In this document: piece after piece, positions 1-10,229 of the stretch
Layout: every line of letters begins with the position of its first letter
Numbering within the stretch: the first letter of the stretch is position 1
From: Sphingopyxis macrogoltabida
GTDB lineage: Bacteria; Pseudomonadota; Alphaproteobacteria; Sphingomonadales; Sphingomonadaceae
Length of the DNA stretch: 64,000 nt
Assembly (NCBI RefSeq): GCF_001307295.1
Contig: NZ_CP012700.1
Span: forward strand, 4,405,001 to 4,469,000
Direction of reading: 5' to 3'
Program-made: the position numbers and the translations under genes
Notes under the pieces: model-generated
Database searches by the model: none
What the model saw: only the letters and a program-made list of their open reading frames with translations
What the model was told of the DNA's origin: nothing

Positions 1-272
1 CCGAGGGCATCCGCATCAACTGCGCCGGCCGTCTCGGCGGCGCGGAAATCGCGCGCACCGAATGGTATCGCGAAGGCCGGGTGCCGCTGCACACGCTGCG
101 CGCCAATGTCGACTATGCCGAGGCCGAAGCCCACACCGCCTATGGCGTGTGCGGGATCAAGGTCTGGATCTTCAAGGGTGAAATCCTTGGTCACGACCCG
201 ATGGCGACCGACCGTCTGATGCTCGATGCGCAGACGACCGGTGTCCGTCCGGCCCGTGAAGATCGCCGCTAA
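1..272 (+). CDS. rpsC: 30S ribosomal protein S3, C-terminal part
   Basis: The open frame enters from the left edge and gives about 89 residues ending at TAA. It contains the S3 C-terminal signature [20 protein letters not shown] followed by the usual run to a charged C-terminus. S3 sits at the mRNA entry side of the small subunit. About the first 60% of the protein lies outside the window. It heads the visible part of the ribosomal operon, 11 bases before rplP. Identification is secure; only the 5' boundary is missing. Confidence 0.96.
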   Translation, partial: EGIRINCAGRLGGAEIARTEWYREGRVPLHTLRANVDYAEAEAHTAYGVCGIKVWIFKGEILGHDPMATDRLMLDAQTTGVRPAREDRR

Positions 273-283
273 GGACTGCTGAG

Positions 284-715
284 ATGCTGCAACCGAAAAA
301 AACCAAGTTCCGCAAGGCTTTCAAGGGCCGCATCCATGGCAATGCCAAGGGCGGTACCAGCCTGAACTTCGGCTCCTACGGGCTGAAGGCGATGGAACCC
401 GAGCGCATCACCGCGCGCCAGATCGAAGCGGCCCGCCGCGCGATCAGCCGTGCGATCAAGCGTCAGGGTCGCCTCTGGATCCGTGTTTTCCCCGACGTTC
501 CCGTGTCGTCGAAGCCTGCCGAAGTCCGCATGGGTAAGGGCAAGGGTTCGCCGGAATTCTGGGCCGCGCGCGTGAAGCCGGGTCGCATCCTGTTCGAACT
601 CGACGGCGTTCCGGGCCCCGTGGCCGCGCTGGCGTTCGAACGCGCCGCGATGAAGCTGCCGATCAAGACGAAGGTTATCGCCCGCCTCGGCGATACCTCG
701 CACCTGGAGGGTTAA
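284..715 (+). CDS. rplP: 50S ribosomal protein L16
   Basis: A 143-residue protein of normal L16 length. It opens [16 protein letters not shown] and contains [19 protein letters not shown], the classic L16 signature. L16 binds 23S rRNA near the A-site and the peptidyl-transferase region. The start is preceded by an AAGGA-like element. It lies 4 bases before rpmC in the conserved order rpsC-rplP-rpmC-rpsQ. Confidence 0.98.
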   Translation: MLQPKKTKFRKAFKGRIHGNAKGGTSLNFGSYGLKAMEPERITARQIEAARRAISRAIKRQGRLWIRVFPDVPVSSKPAEVRMGKGKGSPEFWAARVKPGRILFELDGVPGPVAALAFERAAMKLPIKTKVIARLGDTSHLEG

Positions 716-719
716 GGAC

Positions 720-923
720 ATGGCCAAGACCGAAGATTTCAAGGCCAAGACCGACGACCAGCTCGCCGAACAGCTTGGCGAACTGAAGCGCGAGGCGTTC
801 AACCTCCGCTTCCAGGCGGCCACCGGCCAGCTTGAAAAGGCCTCGCGCGTCAAGGAAGTGCGGCGCTCGATCGCCCGCATCAAGACGCAGCAGACCGAGC
901 GTTCGCGCTCGGCCGCGAAGTAA
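720..923 (+). CDS. rpmC: 50S ribosomal protein L29
   Basis: A 67-residue, all-helical L29 with the motif [18 protein letters not shown] and a basic Arg/Ser tail. L29 sits at the peptide exit tunnel next to L23 and helps dock trigger factor and SRP. GGTTAAGGACATG gives a ribosome-binding site that overlaps the rplP stop. Position and length match the family. Confidence 0.97.
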   Translation: MAKTEDFKAKTDDQLAEQLGELKREAFNLRFQAATGQLEKASRVKEVRRSIARIKTQQTERSRSAAK

Positions 924-934
924 GGAGACTATCG

Positions 935-1225
935 ATGCCGAAGCGCATTCTGACCGGCACGGTGGTGTCCGACAAGGGCGACAAGACCGTCGTGGTGAAG
1001 GTCGAACGGAAGGTGAAGCACCCTCTGTACGGCAAGATCATCCGCCGCTCGAAAAAATATCACGCCCACGATGAAGACAACGCCATCAAGGCTGGCGAAA
1101 CCGTCCGCATCGAGGAAACGAAGCCGATTTCGAAGCTGAAGACCTGGAAGGTGCTCGACAAGGTCGACACCCACAGCAAGCCCAAGGGCGCTGCCCCGGC
1201 TGCTCCCGCCGCGGCCGAAGGCTAA
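935..1225 (+). CDS. rpsQ: 30S ribosomal protein S17
   Basis: A 96-residue primary 16S rRNA-binding protein with an OB fold. The start [18 protein letters not shown] and the later YHAHDEDN segment are typical. The last ~14 residues form an Ala/Pro-rich tail ([14 protein letters not shown]), slightly longer than the usual 80-90-residue S17. AAGGAG lies just before ATG. A 58-base gap follows before rplN. Confidence 0.97.
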   Translation: MPKRILTGTVVSDKGDKTVVVKVERKVKHPLYGKIIRRSKKYHAHDEDNAIKAGETVRIEETKPISKLKTWKVLDKVDTHSKPKGAAPAAPAAAEG

Positions 1226-1283
1226 AGAGTTTCACGGAACCGCCGGGGTGCCCCGGTAGGCCAAGGAAGAAGGAAATGCATCG

Positions 1284-1652
1284 ATGATCCAGATGCAGTC
1301 ACAATTGGAAGTCGCCGACAACAGCGGCGCGAAGCGCGTCCAGTGCATCAAGGTGCTTGGCGGCTCGAAGCGTCGTACGGCCGGCGTCGGCGACGTTATC
1401 GTCGTGTCGATCAAGGAAGCGCAGCCGCGCGGCAAGGTGAAGAAGGGCGACGTGCATCGCGCCGTCATCGTCCGCACCGCGAAGGATGTGCGCCGCGCCG
1501 ACGGTTCGGTGATCCGTTTCGACAGCAACGCCGCCGTGCTCGTCAACAAGAACGAGGAACCGATCGGCACCCGTATCTTCGGCCCCGTCGTCCGCGAACT
1601 CCGCGGCAAGGGCTATATGAAGATCATCAGCCTGGCGCCGGAGGTGCTCTGA
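1284..1652 (+). CDS. rplN: 50S ribosomal protein L14
   Basis: A 122-residue L14, exactly the family length, beginning [19 protein letters not shown]14 forms intersubunit contacts with 16S rRNA and is the docking site of the silencing factor RsfS. The start has GGAAGAAGGAAATGCATCG upstream. Two bases separate its stop from the rplX start, so translation is probably coupled. Confidence 0.98.
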   Translation: MIQMQSQLEVADNSGAKRVQCIKVLGGSKRRTAGVGDVIVVSIKEAQPRGKVKKGDVHRAVIVRTAKDVRRADGSVIRFDSNAAVLVNKNEEPIGTRIFGPVVRELRGKGYMKIISLAPEVL

Positions 1653-1654
1653 CC

Positions 1655-1972
1655 ATGGCGAACAAGATCAAGAAGGGTGACACGGTCGTCGTCCTGTCCG
1701 GCAAGGACAAGGGCAAGACCGGCGAAGTGACGCAGAGCCTGCCGAAGGATGGCAAGGTCGTCGTCGCTGGCGTCAATGTCATCACCCGCCACCGCAAGCC
1801 GAACCAGCAAAATCCGCAGGGCGGCCTCGAGCGCAAGGAAGCGCCGCTGTTCGCGAGCAAGGTCGCGCTGGCCGATCCCAAGACCGGCAAGCCGACGCGC
1901 GTTCGTTTTGAAACCAAGGACGGCAAGAAGGTCCGCGTGGCCGTGAAGTCCGGGGAGACGATCAATGGCTGA
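1655..1972 (+). CDS. rplX: 50S ribosomal protein L24
   Basis: A 105-residue L24, an assembly initiator that binds the 5' domain of 23S rRNA. The start at 1655 gives [20 protein letters not shown], the KOW motif that defines the family; a longer in-frame extension upstream lies inside rplN and is not L24-like. It overlaps the start of rplE by 8 bases. Confidence 0.97.
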   Translation: MANKIKKGDTVVVLSGKDKGKTGEVTQSLPKDGKVVVAGVNVITRHRKPNQQNPQGGLERKEAPLFASKVALADPKTGKPTRVRFETKDGKKVRVAVKSGETING

Positions 1973-2543
1973 CAATTACACCCCGCGCATGCGCAAGCGC
2001 TATGACGATGTGATCGTCAAGGCGATGACCGAGAAGTTCGGTTACAAGAATGCGATGGAAGTGCCGAAGATCGAGAAGATCACGCTCAACATGGGCGTGG
2101 GCGACGCGGTCCAGGACAAGAAGAAGGTCGAGATCGCCGCTTCGGAAATGGAGCTGATCGCGGGTCAGAAGCCCGTCGTGACCAAGGCGAAGAAGTCGAT
2201 CGCGCAGTTCAAGCTGCGTGAAGGCATGCCGATCGGTTGCAAGGTCACCCTGCGCCGCGAACGCATGTACGAGTTCCTCGATCGCCTGATCACGATCGCC
2301 ATGCCGCGCATCCGCGACTTTCGCGGCGTGTCGGCGACGAGCTTCGACGGCCGTGGCAACTATGCCATGGGCCTGAAAGAGCAGATCATCTTCCCCGAGA
2401 TCAACTATGACCGCATCGACACGGTGCGCGGCATGGACGTGATCGTCACCACCACCGCCCGTACGGACGACGAAGCCCGCGAACTGCTCAAGCTGTTCGG
2501 CTTCCCCTTCCCGATCGAAGCGCAGGAAAAGGAAGCCGCCTGA
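1965..2543 (+). CDS. rplE: 50S ribosomal protein L5
   Basis: A 192-residue L5, which binds 5S rRNA and contacts the P-site tRNA elbow. Diagnostic segments are [12 protein letters not shown] and [20 protein letters not shown]. It is about 10 residues longer than many L5 proteins because of an N-terminal extension ([13 protein letters not shown]). The ATG lies inside the end of rplX, so re-initiation or coupling is expected. Confidence 0.98.
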   Translation: MADNYTPRMRKRYDDVIVKAMTEKFGYKNAMEVPKIEKITLNMGVGDAVQDKKKVEIAASEMELIAGQKPVVTKAKKSIAQFKLREGMPIGCKVTLRRERMYEFLDRLITIAMPRIRDFRGVSATSFDGRGNYAMGLKEQIIFPEINYDRIDTVRGMDVIVTTTARTDDEARELLKLFGFPFPIEAQEKEAA

Positions 2544-2592
2544 TCCTTCGGGACCGGGCAGGCTCTTTCAAGAAGGAAAGAGAACTTAAGTC

Positions 2593-2898
2593 ATGGCGAA
2601 ACTGAGTTCGATGAACAAGAACGAGCGTCGCAAGAAGCTGGTGAAGAAATATGCCGGCCGTTATGCGAAGCTGAAGGCGATTGCGGCGGACACGTCGCTC
2701 GATGATGGCGAGCGTCTGATCGCGCGCCTCAAGATGGCGGAAATCCCGCGCAATGGTAACCCGACCCGCATCCGCAACCGGTGCGAGCTGACCGGGCGCC
2801 CGCGCGCTTATTATCGCAAATTCCGGCTGTGCCGTATCCAGCTCCGCGATCTGGCCAACAAGGGCCTGATCCCCGGTGTTGTGAAGTCGAGCTGGTAA
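2593..2898 (+). CDS. rpsN: 30S ribosomal protein S14, long zinc-free form
   Basis: A 101-residue S14 of the long type, lacking the paired CxxC zinc ribbon of the short type. The signature [19 protein letters not shown] is present near residue 64. S14 binds the 3' head domain of 16S rRNA. It follows rplE after a 49-base gap holding AAGAAGGAAAGAG, a strong ribosome-binding region. Confidence 0.98.
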   Translation: MAKLSSMNKNERRKKLVKKYAGRYAKLKAIAADTSLDDGERLIARLKMAEIPRNGNPTRIRNRCELTGRPRAYYRKFRLCRIQLRDLANKGLIPGVVKSSW

Positions 2899-2910
2899 GG
2901 GACTGACAAG

Positions 2911-3315
2911 ATGGCAATGACCGATCCCCTGGGTGATATGCTCACCCGCATCCGCAACGGCCAGCAGGCGAAGAAGGACAGCGTCCTGACGCCGGCTTCG
3001 ACGCTGCGCGTCCGCGTTCTCGATGTTCTCCAGCGCGAAGGCTATATCCGCGGCTATAGCGAAGAAGCGCTGGGCGCGAAGGGCCAGCATAAGGGCATCC
3101 GCATCGAGCTCAAATATTTCGAAGGCCAGCCGGCGATCCGCCACGTGGCCCGCGTCTCGAAGCCGGGTCGCCGCGTCTATTCGGGTTCGAAGGAACTGCC
3201 GATCGTGCGCAACGGCCTTGGCATCACCATCGTGTCGACCCCGCGTGGCGTTCTCTCGGACGCCGAAGCTCGCGAGCATAATGTCGGCGGCGAAGTGCTG
3301 GCGGAGGTGTTCTGA
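2911..3315 (+). CDS. rpsH: 30S ribosomal protein S8
   Basis: A 134-residue S8 with the N-terminal [16 protein letters not shown] motif and the C-terminal [14 protein letters not shown] signature. S8 binds the central domain of 16S rRNA; in gamma-proteobacteria it also represses the spc operon, which cannot be judged here. TGATG overlaps the stop with the rplF start. Confidence 0.98.
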   Translation: MAMTDPLGDMLTRIRNGQQAKKDSVLTPASTLRVRVLDVLQREGYIRGYSEEALGAKGQHKGIRIELKYFEGQPAIRHVARVSKPGRRVYSGSKELPIVRNGLGITIVSTPRGVLSDAEAREHNVGGEVLAEVF

Positions 3316-3848
3316 TGTCCCGCATTGGTAAAAAGGCAGTGGCAATCCCGGGCGGCGTCACCGCCGCGATCGACGGCGGCCAGCTGTCGGTCAAGGGTCC
3401 CAAGGGCACGCTGGCGATGCCGCTGTCCGACCTCATCAACTATGAAGTCGGCGAAGGCAGCATCTCGGTGCAGCCCGCGAACAGCACCCGCGAAGCACGG
3501 GCGTTCTGGGGCATGCAGCGCACGCTGGTCCAGAATCTGATCACCGGCGTGACCGAAGGCTTCACCAAGGTCCTCGAAATCACCGGTGTCGGCTATCGCG
3601 CCAACTCGCAGGGCAAGACGCTGAAGCTGCAGCTCGGCTACAGCCACGATGTCGATTTCGCGGTGCCCGAAGGCATCGAGATCAAGACGCCGGACAACAC
3701 GACGATCGAGATCAGCGGTATCGACAAGCAGAAAGTCGGCCAGGTCGCGGCGGAAATCCGCCGCTGGCGCAAGCCCGAACCCTATAAGGGCAAGGGCATC
3801 AAATATCGCGGCGAGTACATCTTCCGCAAAGAAGGCAAGAAGAAGTAA
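3315..3848 (+). CDS. rplF: 50S ribosomal protein L6
   Basis: A 177-residue L6, standard length, with two L6 folds. It begins [15 protein letters not shown] and ends with [19 protein letters not shown], the diagnostic C-terminal motif. L6 lies at the sarcin-ricin loop/GTPase centre. Start overlaps the rpsH stop by one base; rplR follows after 3 bases. Confidence 0.98.
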   Translation: MSRIGKKAVAIPGGVTAAIDGGQLSVKGPKGTLAMPLSDLINYEVGEGSISVQPANSTREARAFWGMQRTLVQNLITGVTEGFTKVLEITGVGYRANSQGKTLKLQLGYSHDVDFAVPEGIEIKTPDNTTIEISGIDKQKVGQVAAEIRRWRKPEPYKGKGIKYRGEYIFRKEGKKK

Positions 3849-3851
3849 GCC

Positions 3852-4205
3852 ATGGCACATCTCACCTCTTTCCAGAAGCGCCGTCAGCGCGTTCGTACCG
3901 CCCTCCGCCAGCGCGCCGCCGGCCGCCCGCGTTTGTCGGTGCACCGGTCGGGCCGTCACATCTATGCGCAGCTCATCGATGACGCCGCCGGCAAGACGCT
4001 GGCCGCTGCTTCGACGCTGGACAAGGATGTCCGCGGCAAGACCGGCGCCACCACCGCAGCCGCGGCCGATGTCGGCAAGCGGCTCGCCGACGCCGCCAAG
4101 AAGGCGGGCGTGACGCAGGTCGTGTTCGACCGCGGCGGCTTCCTGTTCCACGGGCGCATCAAGGCGCTGGCCGACGCGGCTCGCGAAGGCGGATTGGAGT
4201 TCTGA
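3852..4205 (+). CDS. rplR: 50S ribosomal protein L18
   Basis: A 117-residue 5S rRNA-binding protein. [20 protein letters not shown] and the ending [20 protein letters not shown] are L18 signatures. It lies 3 bases after rplF and 2 bases before rpsE, in the conserved order. Confidence 0.98.
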   Translation: MAHLTSFQKRRQRVRTALRQRAAGRPRLSVHRSGRHIYAQLIDDAAGKTLAAASTLDKDVRGKTGATTAAAADVGKRLADAAKKAGVTQVVFDRGGFLFHGRIKALADAAREGGLEF

Positions 4206-4207
4206 TT

Positions 4208-4906
4208 ATGGCAGACGAAGTACAGAACGTCGAAGGCGCTCCCGAAGCTGCCCCCACTGAAGGCCAGGCCCCGCGCCGCGGCCGTGGCGGCGGCCGCGAT
4301 GGCGGCCGTGGCGGTCGTGAAGGTGGCCGTGGCCGCCGCGACGATCGCCGCCCGCGCGACGAAGATGGTGGCGAAGAGCTGATCGAAAAGCTCGTCCATA
4401 TCAACCGCGTGTCGAAGACCGTGAAGGGCGGCAAGCGCTTCGGTTTCGCCGCGCTCGTCGTCGTCGGCGACGGCAAGGGCCGCGCCGGTTTCGGCCATGG
4501 CAAGGCGCGCGAAGTGCCCGAAGCCATTTCGAAGGCGACCGCTGCCGCGAAGAAGGCGATGATCCGCGTTCCGCTGCGCGACGGCCGCACGCTGCACCAT
4601 GACGGCCGCGGTGTGTTCGGCGCCGGCAATGTGACGCTGCGTTCGGCGCCCGCCGGTACCGGCATCATCGCCGGTGGCCCGATGCGCGCCGTGTTCGAAT
4701 CGCTGGGCGTTGCCGATGTGGTGACCAAGTCGGTCGGCACCTCGAACCCCTATAACATGATCCGCGCGACCTTCGAGGCGCTCGGCGAACAGACCAGCCC
4801 GAAGTCGGTCGCGCAGCGTCGCGGCAAGAAGGTTTCGGACCTGATCAAGCGTGGCGGCGCGTCCGACCGCGCAGCCGAGGCCGAAGCCGCGGCGGTGACG
4901 GAGTAA
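4208..4906 (+). CDS. rpsE: 30S ribosomal protein S5 with long Gly/Arg-rich N-terminus
   Basis: A 232-residue S5 that is about 60 residues longer than the usual ~166. Residues ~20-50 are an RG/GG-rich low-complexity stretch ([20 protein letters not shown]). The S5 core follows: double-stranded RNA-binding domain from about residue 57 ([19 protein letters not shown]) and the C-terminal domain with [17 protein letters not shown]5 acts in decoding accuracy at the mRNA entry channel. The extension is in frame with a good start (ATT ATG after the rplR stop), so it is probably real. Confidence 0.96.
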   Translation: MADEVQNVEGAPEAAPTEGQAPRRGRGGGRDGGRGGREGGRGRRDDRRPRDEDGGEELIEKLVHINRVSKTVKGGKRFGFAALVVVGDGKGRAGFGHGKAREVPEAISKATAAAKKAMIRVPLRDGRTLHHDGRGVFGAGNVTLRSAPAGTGIIAGGPMRAVFESLGVADVVTKSVGTSNPYNMIRATFEALGEQTSPKSVAQRRGKKVSDLIKRGGASDRAAEAEAAAVTE

Positions 4907-4910
4907 GACA

Positions 4911-5096
4911 ATGGCCGACAAGAAGATCAAGATCCGCCAGATCGGTTCGCCGATCCGTCGTCCGAAGAGCCAGCGCGCCATCCTGACCGGCCTCGGCCTG
5001 GGCAAGATGCGCCGCGAGGTCGAACTGGTCGACACCCCGGAAGTGCGCGGCATGATCCGCAAGCTTCCGCACATGGTGGAAGTCGTCGAGGGCTAA
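4911..5096 (+). CDS. rpmD: 50S ribosomal protein L30
   Basis: A 61-residue L30: [18 protein letters not shown] followed by [19 protein letters not shown]. The length is normal. It is followed after 7 bases not by rplO but by a small DUF1737 gene, which is unusual for this operon. Confidence 0.97.
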   Translation: MADKKIKIRQIGSPIRRPKSQRAILTGLGLGKMRREVELVDTPEVRGMIRKLPHMVEVVEG

Positions 5097-5103
5097 ACCC
5101 GCG

Positions 5104-5310
5104 ATGAAGCTCTATCGCCTGTTGACCGGTCCCGACGACAGCGCCTTCTGCGCGCGGGTCGAGGGACTGCTCAACCGGGGGTGGCAGCTTCACGGCAGCC
5201 CCTCGATCACCAGTGTCGATGGCCGCGGCTATGTCGCCCAGGCCATCGTGATGGAAAAGGCCGGCGACTATCCCGGCTTTCAGCCATCGAGTGAAATCGA
5301 ACCGGATTGA
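5104..5310 (+). CDS. DUF1737 family small protein inside the ribosomal operon
   Basis: A 68-residue protein starting MKLYRLLTGPDDSAFCARV and containing NRGWQLHGSP, features I recognise as DUF1737. The family is small, soluble and of unknown function. It sits between rpmD and rplO, on the same strand, 7 bases after rpmD and 46 before rplO, so it should be co-transcribed with ribosomal protein genes. No ribosome-binding site stronger than CCCGCG is seen before ATG, so coupling to rpmD is likely. It has no membrane segment. Confidence 0.85.
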   Translation: MKLYRLLTGPDDSAFCARVEGLLNRGWQLHGSPSITSVDGRGYVAQAIVMEKAGDYPGFQPSSEIEPD

Positions 5311-5356
5311 AATTTTCGATCCATAGCGCGACCACAGCGAAAGCGAGTGCAAAGAC

Positions 5357-5881
5357 ATGACGATCAAGCTTAACGAACTTCGTGACAACGCCGGCGCCCG
5401 CAAGGGCCGGATGCGCGTCGGACGCGGCATCGGCTCGGGCAAGGGCAAGACCGCCGGCCGCGGCCAGAAGGGTCAGAAGGCCCGCAGCGGCGTCGCGATC
5501 AACGGCTTCGAGGGCGGCCAGATGCCGCTTCACATGCGCATCCCGAAGCGCGGCTTCAACAATATCTTCGGCAAGGACTTTGCCATCGTCAATCTGGGCA
5601 TGATCCAGAAGCTGGTCGATGCGAAGAAGCTCGATGCCAAGGCCGTGATCGATCACGCCGCGCTCAAGGCGGCTGGCGTTGCACGCGGCGGCAAGGACGG
5701 CGTTCGCCTCCTCGCCAAGGGCGAATATAGCGCCAAGCTGAATTTCGCGGTTGCCGGCGCGTCGAAGGGCGCGATCGAGGCGGTCGAAAAGGCCGGCGGC
5801 AAGGTCGAGCTTCCTGAAGTCAAGGAAGCAGCGCCCGAAGGCAAGAAGGCCCAGCGTCGCGCCAAAGCCAAGGCCGAGTAA
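5357..5881 (+). CDS. rplO: 50S ribosomal protein L15
   Basis: A 174-residue L15 with the N-terminal [20 protein letters not shown] and the Gly-rich [20 protein letters not shown] signature. It is some 20-30 residues longer than many L15 proteins because of a Lys/Ala-rich C-terminal tail. L15 is a late assembly protein of the large subunit. A stable hairpin at 5891-5916 follows directly after the stop. Confidence 0.97.
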   Translation: MTIKLNELRDNAGARKGRMRVGRGIGSGKGKTAGRGQKGQKARSGVAINGFEGGQMPLHMRIPKRGFNNIFGKDFAIVNLGMIQKLVDAKKLDAKAVIDHAALKAAGVARGGKDGVRLLAKGEYSAKLNFAVAGASKGAIEAVEKAGGKVELPEVKEAAPEGKKAQRRAKAKAE

Positions 5882-5890
5882 GATTTCGCG

Positions 5891-5916
5891 AGGGGCGGTT
5901 CGAAAGGACCGCCCCT
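5891..5916 (+). terminator. GNRA-capped hairpin between rplO and secY
   Basis: Positions 5891-5901 pair with 5906-5916 (10 Watson-Crick pairs and one G-U pair) around a GAAA tetraloop. Only two T residues follow, so it is a weak intrinsic terminator or an attenuator/processing site rather than a full stop. It lies 10 bases after the rplO stop and separates the ribosomal genes from secY-adk. Confidence 0.45.
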
Positions 5917-6096
5917 TGCCACATGGCGACAGTTGATCCGCCCTTCGCTCGCAAGGCTCGATGCGAAGGCGGGCGCGGCCTGTATCGACGAGCTGCGTCG
6001 TAAAATAGGCCTTTCCCCTTGCGCTTCGGGCCCTCCGAACGCACATAGGCGCTGGGTCGCGGGGGGCGCGGTCCGGAATATCCGAGGAAGATACCC

Positions 6097-7470
<1,374 letters not shown>

Positions 7471-7516
7471 TCGCCTCGCTACGGCATCCTGCGACAGGGC
7501 AACAACAGGGGCTTCC

Positions 7517-8176
7517 ATGACGCTCAACATCATTTTGCTTGGTCCGCCGGGGGCGGGCAAGGGTACGCAGGCATCGCGCCTCGAGGACGAGCATGGCATG
7601 GTCCAGCTCTCGACCGGCGATATGCTGCGCGCCGCGGTCAAGGCGGGCACGCCGATCGGCCTGCAGGCCAAGGCGGTGATGGATGCGGGTGAACTCGTCT
7701 CGGACGAAATCGTCTCGGGCCTGATCGGCGAAAGGCTCGACGAACTGGGCAGCGATACGTCGGTGATCTTCGACGGCTATCCGCGCACCGCCGCGCAGGC
7801 CGAATCGCTCGACGAAATCCTCAGCGCGCGCGGCCGCAAGCTCGATCATGTTATCGAGCTTCGGGTCGAAGAAGACGCGCTCGTCGATCGCATCACCGGA
7901 CGCTTCTCGTGCGCCAAATGTGGCGAGGGGTATCACGACCGTTACAAGCTGCCGAAGGTGGACAATGTTTGCGACGCTTGCGGGAGCAGCGAATTCAAAC
8001 GCCGCCCCGACGATAATGAGGAAACGGTGCGCACCCGCATGGCCGAATATCGCGCCAAGACGGCGCCGATCCTGCCGATCTACGAAGCGCGCGGCATCGT
8101 GACCCATGTCGACGGCATGGCGCCGATCGACGAAGTCAACGACGCGATCGAAACGATTCTGGCGACCGCGGGCTGA
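7517..8176 (+). CDS. adk: Adenylate kinase with zinc-type lid
   Basis: A 219-residue kinase that interconverts ATP+AMP and 2 ADP. The P-loop is LLGPPGAGKGTQA near the N-terminus, followed by the AMP-binding STGDMLRAAV segment and the long-form lid. The lid has four cysteines (C132, C135, C152, C155), the zinc-binding variant known from many bacteria. I chose 7517 because translation from there begins directly with the kinase fold; the upstream ATG at 7457 overlaps secY. In many alphaproteobacteria rpsM-rpsK-rpoA-rplQ come next; here they do not. Confidence 0.96.
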   Translation: MTLNIILLGPPGAGKGTQASRLEDEHGMVQLSTGDMLRAAVKAGTPIGLQAKAVMDAGELVSDEIVSGLIGERLDELGSDTSVIFDGYPRTAAQAESLDEILSARGRKLDHVIELRVEEDALVDRITGRFSCAKCGEGYHDRYKLPKVDNVCDACGSSEFKRRPDDNEETVRTRMAEYRAKTAPILPIYEARGIVTHVDGMAPIDEVNDAIETILATAG

Positions 8177-8197
8177 GGCCCTCCCCTCAACGATAAT

Positions 8198-8274
8198 CGT
8201 CATTGCGAGCGTAGCGAAGCAATCCAGAGCGGTGTAGAACGCCCCTGGGTTGCTTCGCTACGCTCGCAATGACG
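8198..8274. repeat. 25-bp perfect inverted repeat after adk
   Basis: Arms at 8198-8222 and 8250-8274 are perfectly complementary with a 27-base loop. The core reads CATTGCGAGCGTAGCGAAGC. It lies between adk and the next gene and probably acts as a dispersed palindromic (REP-like) unit and/or transcript 3' end stabiliser. Only one copy is in the window. Confidence 0.75.
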
Positions 8275-8300
8275 GAGCTTTGGGCTGCAAGGGGGACGTT

Positions 8301-8993
8301 ATGAGATCGAAGCGAATTCTTGCCGGCTTCATTGCCACGGCCATGCTTCCCACCACGCCGGCGGCCGCCAAGGTGATCGACCAGAGCGAAATCGGTTTTA
8401 CCGTCGCGCATACCGCGCAGGTTGCAGCGACGCCCGCCGATGTGTGGAAGATGCTCCGGACGCCCGACAAATGGTGGTCGAAAGAGCATAGCTGGTCGGG
8501 CGATGCCGCCAATTTCTGGCTCGATTCGCAGGCCGGCGGCTGCTTCTGCGAGAAATTGCCAGATACGGGATCGGGTCTTGGCAGCGTCCAGCACGCGCGG
8601 ATCGTTTTTGCCAAGCCGAACCAGATGCTGCGCTTGTCGGGCGCGTTCGGTCCGCTGCAGGGCGAGGCGCTGAACGGCACGCTGACGGTGCAGATCAAGC
8701 AAACGCCGACCGGATCGGCGATCCGCTTCGATTATGTCGTCGGCGGCTATATGCGCTTCAAGGTCGGCGACATCGCGCCCGCGGTCGACGGCGTGATCGG
8801 CGAACAGCTTGCGGGGCTCGCGAAAGCGCTCGGCGGCGCGCTGCCGCCATCGCGCGACGAAAAGGCCGCGGCCGACGCCGACAAGCAAAAGTCTGGGACC
8901 GATGCCAACGAAGCTCCGGCCGACGAAGGGCCCGGCCTCGACGATGTCGCGGCCGATCTGGCGAAAGACGACGAGGTCGTGGCTCCCCGCTAG
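8301..8993 (+). CDS. Exported SRPBCC-fold protein
   Basis: A 230-residue protein with a signal peptide (MRSKRILAGFIATAMLPTTP, cleavage after AAA near residue 24). The body looks like the SRPBCC/START-like fold: HTAQVAATPADVWKMLRTPD followed by W-rich KWWSKEHSWSGDAANFW. The last ~50 residues are acidic, Ala/Asp/Glu-rich and probably disordered. The start at 8301 has AGGGGGACGTT before ATG; a longer start would translate the palindrome upstream. The ligand is unknown. It likely binds a hydrophobic molecule in the periplasm. Confidence 0.75.
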   Translation: MRSKRILAGFIATAMLPTTPAAAKVIDQSEIGFTVAHTAQVAATPADVWKMLRTPDKWWSKEHSWSGDAANFWLDSQAGGCFCEKLPDTGSGLGSVQHARIVFAKPNQMLRLSGAFGPLQGEALNGTLTVQIKQTPTGSAIRFDYVVGGYMRFKVGDIAPAVDGVIGEQLAGLAKALGGALPPSRDEKAAADADKQKSGTDANEAPADEGPGLDDVAADLAKDDEVVAPR

Positions 8994-9000
8994 GCGCCGG

Positions 9001-9528
9001 TCAGGATGTGGGTTTGCCGCGCAGCTTGGCAAGCGCTGCGAGCGGTCCCGCAGCCTCTTCGCTCAGCACGCCCTTCTCGGCGAGGATGCGGTCGGCGTCG
9101 GGGTGGCGCGGAAAGGGATCGAGCCCGAGCGAAAGCGTTTGCACGGCGGCCTCGCCCAGATCGATCCGGTCGCCTTCGAGCGGCAATATGTCGCAATCCG
9201 CGTCGCTGATCTCGATTTCCTCTTCGCTCGCCGCTGCGTCGACGTCGCGCAGGAATTTCAGGTCGAACGTTTCGGTCAGGTTCGCCGGCACCGGCAGGTC
9301 GGTCGCGGCGCAGCGCTGGACGAGTTCGGCGCGCACCTCGCCGCGCGCTGCGATGCCGCCGGCGACGGCACGCACCTCGGCGGTCACGGCGAAGGAGGCG
9401 AGTTTAACGAGATCGAGCCGTTTTGCGATCCGTTCGCGGGCTTCGGCGTCGGCTTCGATCGCAATCGTCTTGCCGTGCGCGGCGTCGGCCAGCGTGACGA
9501 TGTGCGAAAATTCGGGATCGGCGTTCAA
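9001..9528 (-). CDS. DUF177 (YceD-like) protein, TTG start
   Basis: A 175-residue acidic protein. The conserved pattern (LNADPEFSHIVTL, CAATDLPVPANLTETFDLKF, DCDILPLEGDRIDLGEAAVQ) matches DUF177/YceD, a family linked to 23S rRNA or L32 in other bacteria. YceD is usually next to rpmF; rpmF is not here. The chosen start is TTG at 9528, whose last two bases form the TGA stop of the upstream gene (TTGA overlap), giving tight coupling. No ATG exists at a suitable place. Confidence 0.85.
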   Translation of the reverse strand: MNADPEFSHIVTLADAAHGKTIAIEADAEARERIAKRLDLVKLASFAVTAEVRAVAGGIAARGEVRAELVQRCAATDLPVPANLTETFDLKFLRDVDAAASEEEIEISDADCDILPLEGDRIDLGEAAVQTLSLGLDPFPRHPDADRILAEKGVLSEEAAGPLAALAKLRGKPTS

Positions 9529-10058
9529 GCGGAGCCCCCGGGCAGGCGGTCGGCGACGATCAGTTCGGCAACGGGTGTTGCTGCCAGCGCCGCACGTTGC
9601 GTAGCAACCTGCGCCGCGACATAGGCCAGCCGTTCCTCTCCGGGCGCTTCCCCCCCCCGCCACAGGTTGCGGACCAGCGCGGCACGCAGCTCGTCCGACC
9701 CGTCGGCCGCCTTATAGGCGCCGAGGCGGCCGCCGAGCGCGCCGACCATCCGTCCGATCTGCTTGCCGACGACCATGTCACCGAAACCGATCTGGCGCAT
9801 CTGTCCGTCCATATCCGACACGAAGAGTTCGGTGAGTTCGACGCCGGCGCGAACGACATCGGGATCCTCGTCGATACGGTGGAGGACAAGCGCGAGGATC
9901 AGGCTGACCATGTCGAAACGGCCGTCCAGTGTGTCGGGAACGCCGCCCTCCTCATACCAGTGCGGTTGGCGCGCGGTGGCGACGACGGCGTTCCAGAGCG
10001 GGCGGCGCGCCTCGCGCGGGTCGGGATCGGGTTTGAAGAGTTTGCGGAGCGAGAACAT
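9525..10058 (-). CDS. Ubiquinol-cytochrome c chaperone (Cbp3 family)
   Basis: A 177-residue protein beginning MFSLRKLFKPDPDPREARRP, containing WYEEGGVPDTLDGRFDMVSL and ELFVSDMDGQMRQIGFGD. This pattern is the Cbp3/ubiquinol-cytochrome c chaperone domain, needed to assemble the bc1 complex. I chose 10058 because homologous sequence starts there; an in-frame ATG at 10133 only adds non-conserved residues. Followed by a coupled DUF177 gene and divergent from bamE, a common alphaproteobacterial arrangement. Confidence 0.88.
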   Translation of the reverse strand: MFSLRKLFKPDPDPREARRPLWNAVVATARQPHWYEEGGVPDTLDGRFDMVSLILALVLHRIDEDPDVVRAGVELTELFVSDMDGQMRQIGFGDMVVGKQIGRMVGALGGRLGAYKAADGSDELRAALVRNLWRGGEAPGEERLAYVAAQVATQRAALAATPVAELIVADRLPGGSA

Positions 10059-10229
10059 GTGGAGTCGCTTAGGCCCAATCGGCGCGGCCGAAAAGGGGGG
10101 CTGGTCAGCTTCTGGCAAGCTTTGCCGCGCCACAAGCGGCTTGTGCGCGGCGTCCGCTTGCGGTTAAGAGGCGCGAGAGCATGCGCGGCCGCCGGGAAAG
10201 ACGGGGGCACGCGCAACGGAGATTGTCGA

